Notes under the pieces: generated by a model
What the model was told of the DNA's origin: nothing
The model's database searches: none
The model's input: only the letters and a program-made list of their open reading frames with translations
Assembly: GCF_003206065.1 (NCBI RefSeq)
Contig: NZ_PZJQ01000002.1
Location: 648,133 to 712,132 of the forward strand
From: Salinicola halimionae
Lineage (GTDB): Bacteria > Pseudomonadota > Gammaproteobacteria > Pseudomonadales > Halomonadaceae
DNA length: 64,000 nucleotides
Direction of reading: 5' to 3'
Program-made: the position numbers and the translations under genes
Shown: positions 36,372 to 44,399 of the stretch, piece by piece
How the letters are laid out: each line of letters opens with the position of its first letter
Numbering within the stretch: position 1 is the stretch's first letter

Positions 36372-36800
36372 TCATGAAAGACTCTCCTCGTCGAGATCGT
36401 CGCCTAGCGAGGGGGCGATGGTTTCATTCATCCGACCTTCCCACGCCTGACGCCAGTCGAGTTCTTCGCCGATGATATCCCGCGCCATGGCGACGATGTC
36501 GTCGTCCGCTTCCAGCTTGGGCAAGATGCTATCGACCACGTGCTGGAGCAACTCTATGCTGCGCGCGTTCTCATAGCTCCGGGAATCGCTTGCCTCGGGT
36601 TGCCCCAATGCATCCAGTCGATCGGCCAAGGCTGATTGATCGGGCTGTCGGCTACGCGCTTCGCTGACCGCACGCGTGAACGCTGCATCATTGGGTAGCG
36701 TCTGACCGTAGGATTTGGCATCGATGCGTCCGGTCGGGCTGGTTTCGACACGAGACGCACGATAGCGATCTCCCGGAATCAGTCGATCAGGGATCTTCAT
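36372..36800 (-). CDS. SctX-like small T3SS protein
   Basis: A 142-residue hydrophilic protein without signal peptide, disordered N-terminus and a helical C-terminal half (SIELLQHVVDSILPKLEADD, then IIGEELDWRQAWEGRMNETI). I do not see a decisive motif. Its size, its place immediately upstream of the sctY-like gene and sctV, and the fixed yscX-yscY-yscV order in Ysc systems make SctX the leading candidate. YscX is an early secreted substrate whose C-terminus binds YscY. Confidence 0.5.
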   Translation of the reverse strand: MKIPDRLIPGDRYRASRVETSPTGRIDAKSYGQTLPNDAAFTRAVSEARSRQPDQSALADRLDALGQPEASDSRSYENARSIELLQHVVDSILPKLEADDDIVAMARDIIGEELDWRQAWEGRMNETIAPSLGDDLDEESLS

Positions 36801-36879
36801 GGAACGACAGCCCCGTCAGCGCGCATGGCATAGTTGAAAGATGAGTCGTCGAGACACGAACCGTTTAGAAATCGATTGC

Positions 36880-37833
36880 TCAAAGCGTCAGCGCAAATTG
36901 ATCATCACCTCGGCGGAGCATGATCTGGTCCGATTGAATCGTCGAGATTACCCAGCCGGACTCGAGTGCCGCCCCTGGGTAGAGCCGCTTTCCCTGACTA
37001 TCGATGACATAAGGGTTTTCACCGAGCCACACGGCCTGCAGGCGTAGATCGGGCTGTACAGGCGCCTGTTGCGGTTTGGCATCATTGAGCAAAACAGTGC
37101 GGCTCCCATAATGTTGATCGAACCAGCGCTGCGTCTGGTTCCACGTTTCGGCCTGATCTGCCTTGTATTGACCAGAGACGCTTAGGTAGCCGCCATGATC
37201 AGCGACCTTCAGCGAGTCGAGCCCGGTGCTTGTCAGCTTTTGGCGCATAGAGGCGGCAGGGCCGAGGCGTGCGTCGTTTACCAGTTGACGGGCGCCTTCC
37301 ACGGCTTGCGTATCGAGTGTGGCAGATGTCGAGTAGTTACCGATGTTGGCATCGGCCTGGTTGACGTCGATGAACTCATAGAGCGCCAGTACCCCAAGTG
37401 TTGCCACCAGGGCTAGCAGTGTGAAGGCGCGATTGAGGGAGCTGCGCCAGCGTGGTGGCAGAGTCGGCAGCTTGGGCAAAGCGGGAAGCATGGATGGCAC
37501 CGGGGGACGCGTAAGCGTCAGAGCGACGTCATGGAAATGCAGCTCGGCTGGCAACTCGCTACGTAGGCCAGTCCCCCGGGTGACGACTCGCCCGTTGACG
37601 ATGACGTCGCTGCCAATGGCTTCGACAGCCATCTGGCGCCCGTGAAAACGCAGCACCAGATGCTCGGTTGCCGTGCCCGAATCGCTCAGCACGACATCAG
37701 CAGCGTCATCGCTTCCAATTCGGCAAACCGGATCGGTCAATTCGATCGTTGCGCCGCTGTGCAAGCCGGCGGTTACCATGAGCGTCGTTACGACTTCGCT
37801 TGCCGACGCCGAAGGGGAGGTGACGGTATCCAT
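36880..37833 (-). CDS. sctD: T3SS inner ring protein SctD with FHA domain
   Basis: A 317-residue YscD/HrpQ family protein. Residues 15-110 form a cytosolic FHA domain (CRIGSDDAADVVLSDSGTATEHLVL is the typical strand layout), a single transmembrane helix lies at 136-155 (AFTLLALVATLGVLALYEFI), and the periplasmic part follows. The C-terminus (VWLGENPYVIDSQGKRLYPG then GWVISTIQSDQIMLRRGD) carries the usual SctD ending. The FHA docks the SctK/SctQ pods. It is short for the family, lacking one periplasmic ring-building repeat. Confidence 0.88.
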   Translation of the reverse strand: MDTVTSPSASASEVVTTLMVTAGLHSGATIELTDPVCRIGSDDAADVVLSDSGTATEHLVLRFHGRQMAVEAIGSDVIVNGRVVTRGTGLRSELPAELHFHDVALTLTRPPVPSMLPALPKLPTLPPRWRSSLNRAFTLLALVATLGVLALYEFIDVNQADANIGNYSTSATLDTQAVEGARQLVNDARLGPAASMRQKLTSTGLDSLKVADHGGYLSVSGQYKADQAETWNQTQRWFDQHYGSRTVLLNDAKPQQAPVQPDLRLQAVWLGENPYVIDSQGKRLYPGAALESGWVISTIQSDQIMLRRGDDQFALTL

Positions 37834-38100
37834 GCGGTTAACTCGCTAGTGTCGTACGAAGCATTGAGAGATCCCTTGGCTATCCGTGCCGAATCGATCA
37901 GGTCGGAGAGCCAAAGAAACTCCAGAAATCGGTTTCGTTTCCGTGTTTTAGCGACTTTACGGATGTGTCGCCTCGATCCATTATATCTGGCTCTTTGGTT
38001 CCTGCTCCGATCAGGATCGTCACGTAGTGTGCTGTGGCCCTGTGCCGGAAGTGGAGGGAAAACGCCGCGAGCAGCATGGCGCCGCCCGCGACTGGCCGCA

Positions 38101-38274
38101 TTAGTTCTGCGGGCGCTGCTTGGTCGCGTCGAGCATAGTCTTCTTCTCGGTCGTGACCTTGGTGATTTCCGCGGATTTCTCGATCGCCTGATCAAAAACC
38201 GCTTTCAACTGATCAATGGAAGAATCAGCGCTGTCGTTCGAAGTCGACGGATCGATTGCAGGAGTATCAGCCAT
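38101..38274 (-). CDS. Small protein at the head of the sctD operon (57 aa)
   Basis: A 57-codon frame starting MADTPAIDPSTSNDSADS at 38274, with AGGAGA seven bases upstream, ending TAA at 38101-38103. The N-terminus is Ser/Asp/Thr-rich and the second half is one amphipathic helix (SSIDQLKAVFDQAIEKSAEI, then TKVTTEKKTMLDATKQRPQN). No Cys, no signal peptide. Its size and composition fit a T3SS secreted structural protein (needle, NopA-like) or a YscE-like chaperone. It is the first frame downstream of the AT-rich promoter region. I do not recognise a family. Confidence 0.6.
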   Translation of the reverse strand: MADTPAIDPSTSNDSADSSIDQLKAVFDQAIEKSAEITKVTTEKKTMLDATKQRPQN

Positions 38275-38429
38275 GGTATTTCTCCTAATAGCGTGAGTTT
38301 CAGAGTCCGCAATTCCAGCGGTTTAGAAAAGGTGCTAGATCGAGTTCGCGATATTAGCGAGTCGCGAAGAACGCGATCTAACGTAATTCAGGTTACTGGG
38401 TTTGCGTGACAAGAGGGCTGCTTTGAAGT

Positions 38430-38760
38430 AAATATTTGATGCGTTGCGTATCGTTTTGGTAAGCAAGAGAAAGCCTGCTATATTTTGTCAAGATTTTGAT
38501 TTTAATAGATAAATTATTATATTGAACGTTCATTCAAATACCTGCAGGGATGCGTTTATTACTTTATTTTACATTAAATCGAGCGTTTAAAATCTGCTTT
38601 TGGTGCCTTCTTGTTTGTTATTTCCGATATTGGGTGAGAAATTGTGCAATAAATTGCGCGTTTGTTTTGGGAGACAGTTTTCGATTCTAAAATATCAGGA
38701 TTGCCTTAATTAAAGTTGATTGAAGTAAATGTAAGGAATGTCGCTATCGGGAGACGGTGT
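38430..38760. promoter_or_regulatory. AT-rich regulatory region of the T3SS
   Basis: About 330 bases with many A/T runs (for example TTTTGATTTTAATAGATAAA near 38490-38510) in a genome that is otherwise about 60 percent GC. It contains no supportable gene. It lies directly upstream (minus strand) of the 57-aa gene and sctD, so it probably holds the main T3SS promoter and could be an H-NS/MvaT-type silencing zone. I found no convincing Hrp box or tts box. Confidence 0.55.
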
Positions 38761-38917
38761 TGGTGGTGGTTGTCTTTCGATGGCGTCATCTCTGGACGTT
38801 AGATTCCTGCATTGACATGGATGGGCGCTGCGGATGTGGGCCGGGCTTGGCGTCGTGACAATGCGGTTGAGAGGAGCGCCTGGCTCGTATCTGCAACCCT
38901 GCCATCAAAATCCAACC

Positions 38918-38938
38918 GACGTTAACTTGATTAACGTC
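38918..38938. promoter_or_regulatory. Perfect inverted repeat GACGTTAA-N5-TTAACGTC
   Basis: GACGTTAA (38918-38925) and TTAACGTC (38931-38938) form a perfect dyad with a 5-base spacer, about 50 bases upstream of the mntP promoter. It looks like a transcription factor site; the factor is unknown. Confidence 0.5.
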
Positions 38939-38988
38939 AACGACACGAATTAACCGTGGTGAATTTTGTCTTTAAATTCAGTCATTTA

Positions 38989-39017
38989 TTGATGTTTTTC
39001 TGCGATCTGTCTATAGT
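38989..39017 (+). promoter_or_regulatory. Sigma-70 promoter of mntP
   Basis: TTGATG (38989-38994) and TATAGT (39012-39017) with a 17-base spacer; transcription would start near 39024, just before the riboswitch. Confidence 0.65.
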
Positions 39018-39023
39018 TGAACT

Positions 39024-39190
39024 CCTCCTTGAGGGAGTAGCCGATCACCGCTGCGCCGACTACCGGCAGTGATGTTCGTGTCAACATACTCGGCAACGCC
39101 GTGACATGAACGCCGGGTCCGGTTGGCGAGACCATGGATATCCGTAGTGCAACGTCGGGAGTTGCGGGTGTCGTGGCGATATCACCGGCT
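39024..39190 (+). ncRNA. yybP-ykoY manganese riboswitch
   Basis: The mntP leader contains the hallmarks of the yybP-ykoY family: CTTGAGGGAGTAGCCGAT at 39028-39045, GTCAACATACTCGG at 39080-39093 (as in the E. coli mntP leader) and GGTTGGCGAGACCA at 39121-39134. In this family Mn2+ binding turns on expression of manganese exporters. Boundaries are approximate. Confidence 0.85.
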
Positions 39191-39200
39191 GGATAAGATC

Positions 39201-39782
39201 ATGAACCCTGCTTCTCTCGTACTGCTTGCCTTTGCCATGTCGACAGATGCTTTTGCTGCATCGATCGGCAAGGGCGCGGCCCTCACACGCACACGCTTTC
39301 CCGAAGCGCTGCGAATCGGCGTCATCTTCGGCACGGTCGAAGCGATCACGCCGGTCATCGGCTGGGCCATCGGCCTGGCGGCCACCCGCTTCGTCTCCGA
39401 GTGGGATCACTGGATCGCCTTCGTGCTGTTGGGCGCGCTCGGCTCCCACATGATCTGGGAAGGCTTCAAACCTGTCGAAAGCGAAGCGGACAACCAGAAG
39501 ACGCCGGAGCGTAAATCGGTCTGGCTGCTGGCCGTCACGGCGCTGGCGACCAGCATCGATGCCATGGCAGTCGGCGTGACCCTGGCTTTTGCCGACGTCA
39601 ATATCCTGGTAGCCGCGCTGGCGATCGGTCTGGCGACGACCTTCATGGTGACCATCGGCATCATGCTGGGGCGTGCGATCGGCTCGCTGATCGGCAAGCG
39701 CGCCGAGATCGCCGGCGGGATCGTGTTGATCGCGATCGGTATCACGGTCCTCTATGAGCATCTATTCGCCCACATGGGTTGA
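39201..39782 (+). CDS. mntP: Manganese efflux pump MntP
   Basis: A 193-residue inner-membrane protein with six transmembrane segments. Two related DUF204 repeats each carry the metal-site motif: [20 protein letters not shown] near residue 10 and [17 protein letters not shown] near residue 115, with the conserved aspartates. It exports Mn2+. The start at 39201 ([11 protein letters not shown]) is preferred over an in-frame ATG at 39123, which lies inside the riboswitch. Confidence 0.95.
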   Translation: MNPASLVLLAFAMSTDAFAASIGKGAALTRTRFPEALRIGVIFGTVEAITPVIGWAIGLAATRFVSEWDHWIAFVLLGALGSHMIWEGFKPVESEADNQKTPERKSVWLLAVTALATSIDAMAVGVTLAFADVNILVAALAIGLATTFMVTIGIMLGRAIGSLIGKRAEIAGGIVLIAIGITVLYEHLFAHMG

Positions 39783-39849
39783 AGCCTTTCCGCGCGCTGG
39801 CGCCGCTCGCTGTCTATGCTGAACCGTGATCCCGTCACGGAGTGCCTGC

Positions 39850-40461
39850 ATGTCATCTTCTCTCTGGCAACGTTCGCTTGCCGATTTCCAGCACGCCGTT
39901 GAAACCCGTTCCACACCGGGATGTGGCGCGGCCGCGGCATTGAGTGGCTGCCTGGGCCTTTCGCTGATTCTCAAGGGTGTGCGGTTGCATCGAGGCGAAT
40001 CCGACCTCGATCGTCATCGCCGCCGGCTGATAGAAGAGGGCGATGGGCTGCAGAAAGCGCTCGCCGAGGCCGTCGATGACGATGCCGCGGCGTTTGCCGA
40101 CTATCTCGAAGCGCAGCGTCTACCGAGTGATACCGACGCCGAATCGGAACAGCAAGATTCGGCTCTGCGCGAAGCCCGCGATGCATCGATTCAGATTCCG
40201 CTGGCGGCCGCCGAGCGATGCCAGAACGGGCTGGTGCTGGCGGTCGAAGCACTGTCGCTAACCTCTCCGGCGATGCGTAGCGACACGCTGGCCGGCGCGA
40301 CGATGCTCCGCGCCGCGATGGAGGCGCTATTGATCGGCGTCGAGGCCAATCTCGAGGGCCTGCCCGATCCCTCCGATCGCCGGAAGCTGAAGATGAATTT
40401 TGGCTACCTCCGTGAGAGTGCACGAGCCAACTGTGACCGACTTGGCATCGGCGGCTCATGA
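39850..40461 (+). CDS. Cyclodeaminase/cyclohydrolase-family protein
   Basis: A 203-residue, mostly helical protein of the FTCD_C (formiminotransferase-cyclodeaminase C-terminal) family: TPGCGAAAALSGCLGLSLIL near residues 22-41 is the family opening, followed by DDAAAFADYLEAQRLP and IPLAAAERCQNGLVLA. Members process formimino- or methenyl-tetrahydrofolate, but stand-alone bacterial versions are poorly characterised. The start at 39850 has GGAG upstream. Its 3' end overlaps the convergent LysE gene by six bases. Confidence 0.8.
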   Translation: MSSSLWQRSLADFQHAVETRSTPGCGAAAALSGCLGLSLILKGVRLHRGESDLDRHRRRLIEEGDGLQKALAEAVDDDAAAFADYLEAQRLPSDTDAESEQQDSALREARDASIQIPLAAAERCQNGLVLAVEALSLTSPAMRSDTLAGATMLRAAMEALLIGVEANLEGLPDPSDRRKLKMNFGYLRESARANCDRLGIGGS

Positions 40462-41061
40462 CGCCAGCACGCTCCACCACGCCACCGCCAGCAGCATTAA
40501 TGCCAGCGCGCGATTGAACCACTGCCACTGTCGCGTGGTGTGAAACAGGCGGGCGACGCCGCTGCCGATCATCCCCCAGAGGGCCAGGCAGGGGAGTGCC
40601 ACGACCCCGAACGTCAGTGCCAATAGGCCGATCTGCGTCGCGCTCGACGCCGAGTCGGTGAACACGCCGACGACCGACAGCGCCATCATCCAGGTCTTGG
40701 GGTTGACCAGTTGCAAGCCGGCAGCCTGGCGGGGTCCAAAAACCGGCGCGTCAGATCTCTCGGCGTCGGCCTCGAGGTTCGGCGGCGGGCTTCGATAGAG
40801 CCGCCAGGCCAGCCAGCTCAGCCAGCCGACGCCGATGGCGGCCATCAGTTGTCGAATGATGGGATAGGCCAACAGCGTATGCGACAACCCCAGGCCCACC
40901 GTCAGCACGATCGCGGCCGCTGCCAGACTCGCCCCGCAGGCCGCCGGTAATGTGCTTTTCCAGCCGTGGCGTGCGCCCTGAGTGAGTATCAGTAGGTTGG
41001 TCGGCCCCGGCGTGATCGAAGCGACAAAGGCGAAAAGGGCAAACGGTAGCCAGGCAGACAT
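40456..41061 (-). CDS. LysE/RhtB-family amino-acid exporter
   Basis: A 201-residue protein with six hydrophobic segments. The family signature PGPTNLLILTQGARHGWKST is near residue 18 and GLQLVNPKTWMMAL is in the middle. Members export amino acids or related solutes. The start at 41061 (MSAWLPFALFAFVAS) is chosen over 41142 because it opens straight into the first membrane segment. It lies downstream of the AraC regulator on the same strand, which is the usual pairing for LysE-type exporters. Confidence 0.88.
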   Translation of the reverse strand: MSAWLPFALFAFVASITPGPTNLLILTQGARHGWKSTLPAACGASLAAAAIVLTVGLGLSHTLLAYPIIRQLMAAIGVGWLSWLAWRLYRSPPPNLEADAERSDAPVFGPRQAAGLQLVNPKTWMMALSVVGVFTDSASSATQIGLLALTFGVVALPCLALWGMIGSGVARLFHTTRQWQWFNRALALMLLAVAWWSVLAS

Positions 41062-41189
41062 GATCGACTCCAGAAATGGTGTGAAGTCGGGACTATCGCG
41101 CCGTGACTGCCGCACGTCTGGAAGGTTTGAGCAGTCGCCCACTTCAAGCTCGCCACGAAGCGTGGGTTCGACTCAGTCTCGGATTCGAT

Positions 41190-42023
41190 TCAGGCAGTCT
41201 GGGAGCAGCGCTGGCGATAGTCAGCCGGGGTCAGGCCATAGGCGCGTCGGAACCAGCGGCCCAGATGGCTCTGGTCGGCGAAACCGAGTTGGGTGGCAAC
41301 CGCCGCGGGTGTGTCGCCGGCCGCGAGCCGTTGGCGGGCGAGACTCAGGCGCAACTGCACCAGATAGGCATGAGGTGCCAACCCGAAGGCCGACTTGAAG
41401 GCGCGTGTCAGCCGGAATCGGTCGACGCCGCACTGCTCGGCCAGTGTCTGCAAGCCAATGTCCTGTTCGCAATGCGCGTGCAAAACCTCCCGGGCTCGTC
41501 GAGCAACGCCGGGTAGTCGCGGATCTTCCCGCTGTCGTTCTCGCCAGCCAAGATGCGGGACCAGTCCCTGCAACAAGGCATCGAGGGCGTCATCGCGTGC
41601 GAGGCGCGAGGTTGGCAGGCGTAGCGTGGTGAATGCGCGGGCCACATGGGTGATCAACTGGGGATCATCGACCAGCGTCGACGCGAAGCCCGGCTCGCCG
41701 GAAGGCGTGCCGATGATCGCGAACTGGCGCAGCTCGCGCTGAAGCCAGGCGGGATCGAGATAGAGCATGGCGTAGGTAAAGCCGCCCTGGGTCGGGGCAT
41801 GGCCGTCGTGAATCTCGCCGGGCTCGACGAAAAACAGTCGCCCCGGCGTGCTGTCGTGGCGGGTGCGACGACAATGGAATTGCTGGACGCCTTGTTCGGT
41901 GAAACCGACCAGGTAGCTGTCGTGCCAATGAGGATCGTAGGCGTGGCCTTCGAAGTGGGCGCGGATCGTCTCGATGCCCGTATCAGCATCCTGCTGCAGA
42001 TCGATCCAGTTCGTCGCTGTCAT
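41190..42023 (-). CDS. AraC-family regulator
   Basis: A 277-residue regulator with an N-terminal cupin-like AraC_binding domain (HWHDSYLVGFTEQGVQQFHC; LFFVEPGEIHDGH) and a C-terminal double helix-turn-helix (IGLQTLAEQCGVDRFRLTRAFK ... AAVATQLGFADQSHLGRWFR). This arrangement is typical of regulators of neighbouring LysE exporters. It precedes lysE by about 130 bases on the same strand. Confidence 0.9.
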   Translation of the reverse strand: MTATNWIDLQQDADTGIETIRAHFEGHAYDPHWHDSYLVGFTEQGVQQFHCRRTRHDSTPGRLFFVEPGEIHDGHAPTQGGFTYAMLYLDPAWLQRELRQFAIIGTPSGEPGFASTLVDDPQLITHVARAFTTLRLPTSRLARDDALDALLQGLVPHLGWRERQREDPRLPGVARRAREVLHAHCEQDIGLQTLAEQCGVDRFRLTRAFKSAFGLAPHAYLVQLRLSLARQRLAAGDTPAAVATQLGFADQSHLGRWFRRAYGLTPADYRQRCSQTA

Positions 42024-42094
42024 GCTACCTCCCGACCGGCGCCGAGGGCCGATGCCGGCCAGCGCTCGATCCTTTCAGCATGCCAGAGCGCGAG

Positions 42095-42163
42095 GTTCGT
42101 GTCTGGAACGTTCGTGCAGTCTGAAACGTTCGTGCGGTCTGGAGCGTTCGTGCGGTCTAAAAC
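42095..42163. repeat. 18-bp tandem repeat between araC-like and rhtA-like genes
   Basis: GTTCGTGCAGTCTGAAAC (42110-42127), GTTCGTGCGGTCTGGAGC (42128-42145), GTTCGTGCGGTCTAAAAC (42146-42163), preceded by a 15-base version (42095-42109). It lies upstream of the AraC start and downstream of the RhtA stop. Confidence 0.85.
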
Positions 42164-42186
42164 ATCTCAACAGAATAGCGGCACGT

Positions 42187-43095
42187 TCAGTCCGGCACCG
42201 GCGTCTCGAAAGTGTCGCGGCGCCGGATCGTCAGCGTCGTGCCGATCGAGGCGGTAATTACCAGCCCGATGGCCAACCATTGCAGCGTACTCAATAGCTG
42301 GCCCAGAAACAGCAGCCCCGAGAGCGCACCGACTGCTGGTTCCAGACTCATCAGTGTGCCGAAGGTCTGCGTCGGCAGGCGCGGCATGGCGATCATTTCC
42401 AGCGTGTAGGGCAGCGCGGTGGAGAGCACCGCCACCGCCAGTGCGTACGGCAGCACCTCTGGCGCAAACATGGCCGTGCCCACATCGAGCAGCCCCACCG
42501 GGGCGATGACGACGGCGGCGATGGTGACGCCGAGCGTGGCACTCTGCGCGCCGTTGATCGCGCCGGCTTTCTGTCCGAACAGGATGTAAAGCGCCCAGCA
42601 GACGCCGGCGCCCAGGGCGCAGGCTGCGCCGTAGGGATCGACCGGACCGCTGCGGTCATCGCCCAGCAGCAGCAGACAGCTCAGGCCGAGCATGGCGAGC
42701 GCTACCCAGACCAGATCCAGCCAGCGCCGTGACGACAGCATTGCCACGGCAAGCGGCCCGGTGAACTCGAGTGCCACCGCGATACCCAGCGGCACGGTCT
42801 GCAGGGCCTGGTAGAACAGCAGGTTCATGATCCCGAGGGCGACGCCGTAGATGAGCGTCGATTTCCACGCGCGCCGGCTCAGCGGCTGGCGCCAAGGGCG
42901 CATGACGATCAGCAGCAGCAGGGCGGCCAGGATAAGGCGGATCGAGGTCGTGCCGGTGGCACCGATGACCGGAAACAGCGACTTGGCGATGGAGGCGCCG
43001 CTCTGGATCGAACACATCGCCACGACCAGCATGGCCACCGGCCAGGTCCTGGCAAGCAATTCGCGCATGGCGACTGACATGGCACGCCCTGACAT
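42187..43095 (-). CDS. EamA/RhtA-family exporter
   Basis: A 302-residue drug/metabolite transporter with ten hydrophobic segments and the two EamA halves. Wording such as SIQSGASIAKSLFPVIGATG, PLGIAVALEFTGPLAVA and EMIAMPRLPTQTFGTLMSLE is typical of RhtA, the threonine/homoserine exporter. The start at 43095 (MSGRAMSVAM) is chosen because AGGAGG lies just upstream; ATGs at 43119 and 43080 are alternatives. It is divergent from an XRE-cupin regulator. Confidence 0.85.
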   Translation of the reverse strand: MSGRAMSVAMRELLARTWPVAMLVVAMCSIQSGASIAKSLFPVIGATGTTSIRLILAALLLLIVMRPWRQPLSRRAWKSTLIYGVALGIMNLLFYQALQTVPLGIAVALEFTGPLAVAMLSSRRWLDLVWVALAMLGLSCLLLLGDDRSGPVDPYGAACALGAGVCWALYILFGQKAGAINGAQSATLGVTIAAVVIAPVGLLDVGTAMFAPEVLPYALAVAVLSTALPYTLEMIAMPRLPTQTFGTLMSLEPAVGALSGLLFLGQLLSTLQWLAIGLVITASIGTTLTIRRRDTFETPVPD

Positions 43096-43192
43096 GACAC
43101 CTCCTGATGTGTGCGGCATGATGGTTCGCCAGACATTGCCACGGTGACATGCTGGCAGCCGATGGCATTCGACGAGAGCCGCGATTGTACGG

Positions 43193-43765
43193 ATGGGCAA
43201 TATATTGCACAAGTCTAACGAGCGTCCCGACGTGCTGGTCCACGTGGCTGCCAACGTCAAACGGCTGCGACTGGCCGCGGCGCTGAGCCAGCAGGCACTG
43301 GCCGATCAGGCCGGCGTGAGTCGACGCATGCTGGTCAATATCGAGAAGGGTGACGTCAACGTCAGTCTGAGCACGCTGGATCGACTGGCCGAAGCGTTGG
43401 GAGTCCTGTTCTACGCGCTCGTCCAGCCTCCCGACAGCGAGGATTCGGCGCGTATCGACGAGGTGGCCTGGGTGGGGCGATCACCCGAGAGCCACGCCCG
43501 GCTGCTGGCGAGCAAGCCGGCGCGGCAGGAGGTCGAGCTGTGGTCGTGGTCGCTCGAGCCGGGGGAGATCTACGAGTCGGCCGCCGACGACAACGGCTGG
43601 CACGAGATGCTGGTGGTGATCGAGGGCACGCTGACACTGGCCCTCGGCGAACATGACGTGGCGATCGACGCCGGCGACTTCCATGTCTATCCCAGCGACC
43701 AGCCCTACCGTTATCGCAACGATGGGCCGGGCCGGCTGCGCTTCATTCGCAACGTGGTGCACTAG
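43193..43765 (+). CDS. XRE-family regulator with cupin domain
   Basis: A 190-residue regulator: helix-turn-helix at residues 20-72 (LRLAAALSQQALADQAGVSR, then VSLSTLDRLAEALGV) and a C-terminal cupin (LWSWSLEPGEIYES; GDFHVYPSDQPYRY). This architecture is common among regulators of amino-acid exporters and redox functions. It is divergent from the rhtA-like gene. A perfect GCAATATATTGC palindrome covers codons 2-6, suggesting autoregulation. Confidence 0.9.
   Translation: MGNILHKSNERPDVLVHVAANVKRLRLAAALSQQALADQAGVSRRMLVNIEKGDVNVSLSTLDRLAEALGVLFYALVQPPDSEDSARIDEVAWVGRSPESHARLLASKPARQEVELWSWSLEPGEIYESAADDNGWHEMLVVIEGTLTLALGEHDVAIDAGDFHVYPSDQPYRYRNDGPGRLRFIRNVVH
43197..43208. promoter_or_regulatory. 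Palindrome GCAATATATTGC at the XRE start
   Basis: A perfect 12-base palindrome beginning four bases after the first base of the start codon of the XRE-cupin gene, within the divergent region shared with rhtA. A candidate operator for the XRE protein. Confidence 0.45.
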
Positions 43766-43793
43766 TCATGACCTGACTCTATTTATGACCTAC

Positions 43794-44270
43794 CTACAGG
43801 CCCGCCTTGTCCAGACCGAATGCCTTGTCGGCAGAACCCGGGATCGCCTGGAAGGCGATGCTGAGGCGATTCCAGCCGTTGATGGCGACGATCAGAAAGG
43901 TCAAGTCCGAGAGTTCCGCTTCCGAGAAGTGGCTGCGGGCGTGGTCGTAGAGGCCATCATCGACGCCGTGCTCGGGCAACCGAGTCAACGTTTCCGTCCA
44001 GGCAAGGGCGGCACGTTCGCGCGGGGTGAATAGCGCCGATTCCCGCCAGACAGCGACGTGGTGAAGCCGCAGCTCGCGTTCGCCGTCGATTTTCGCCTCT
44101 TTGACGTGCATGTCGACGCAGAAGGCACAGCCATTGAGCTGGGAAGCTCGCAGCGTTACCAGATGCTTGACCTCCTTGATGACGTCGCTCTGCGACAGCG
44201 CCATATTGAAATCGATGTACTTCTGCGCGGCTTGGGGAGAGGTCTGGTAGTAATTCACTCGAGCTTTCAT
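43794..44270 (-). CDS. AhpD-like carboxymuconolactone decarboxylase-family protein
   Basis: A 158-residue all-helical protein. The family signature with CxxC is visible: LVTLRASQLNGCAFCVDMHVKEA near residues 38-60, followed by an AALAWTETLTRL helix and SDLTFLIVAINGWNRLSIAF. The CxxC and downstream His give alkylhydroperoxidase activity in related proteins. It is probably a stress or peroxide-linked oxidoreductase. It is monocistronic. Confidence 0.88.
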   Translation of the reverse strand: MKARVNYYQTSPQAAQKYIDFNMALSQSDVIKEVKHLVTLRASQLNGCAFCVDMHVKEAKIDGERELRLHHVAVWRESALFTPRERAALAWTETLTRLPEHGVDDGLYDHARSHFSEAELSDLTFLIVAINGWNRLSIAFQAIPGSADKAFGLDKAGL

Positions 44271-44399
44271 GTCGCTTACCTGTCTGGGTTATGGGAGTTG
44301 CGAATGGGGTGCCGAGACAGGATGAAACGCGGGGAGGTATTCACACAGAGCCAAAAACCGTGGTGATTTCTAGGCCATGGCGAGACGACTCGCGCCGCT

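Noticed and set aside
37898..38101. 67-codon minus-strand frame whose ATG overlaps the stop of the 57-aa gene (TAATG)
   Set aside because: The overlap suggests coupling, but the translation is His/Arg-rich and irregular, with no motif and no ribosome binding site of its own. Left out for lack of support.
38275..38330. Possible HrpL-type box (GGAATT ... CAC) upstream of the 57-aa gene
   Set aside because: Only a partial match to GGAACC-N15/16-CCAC; in GC-variable spacer sequence this is expected by chance.
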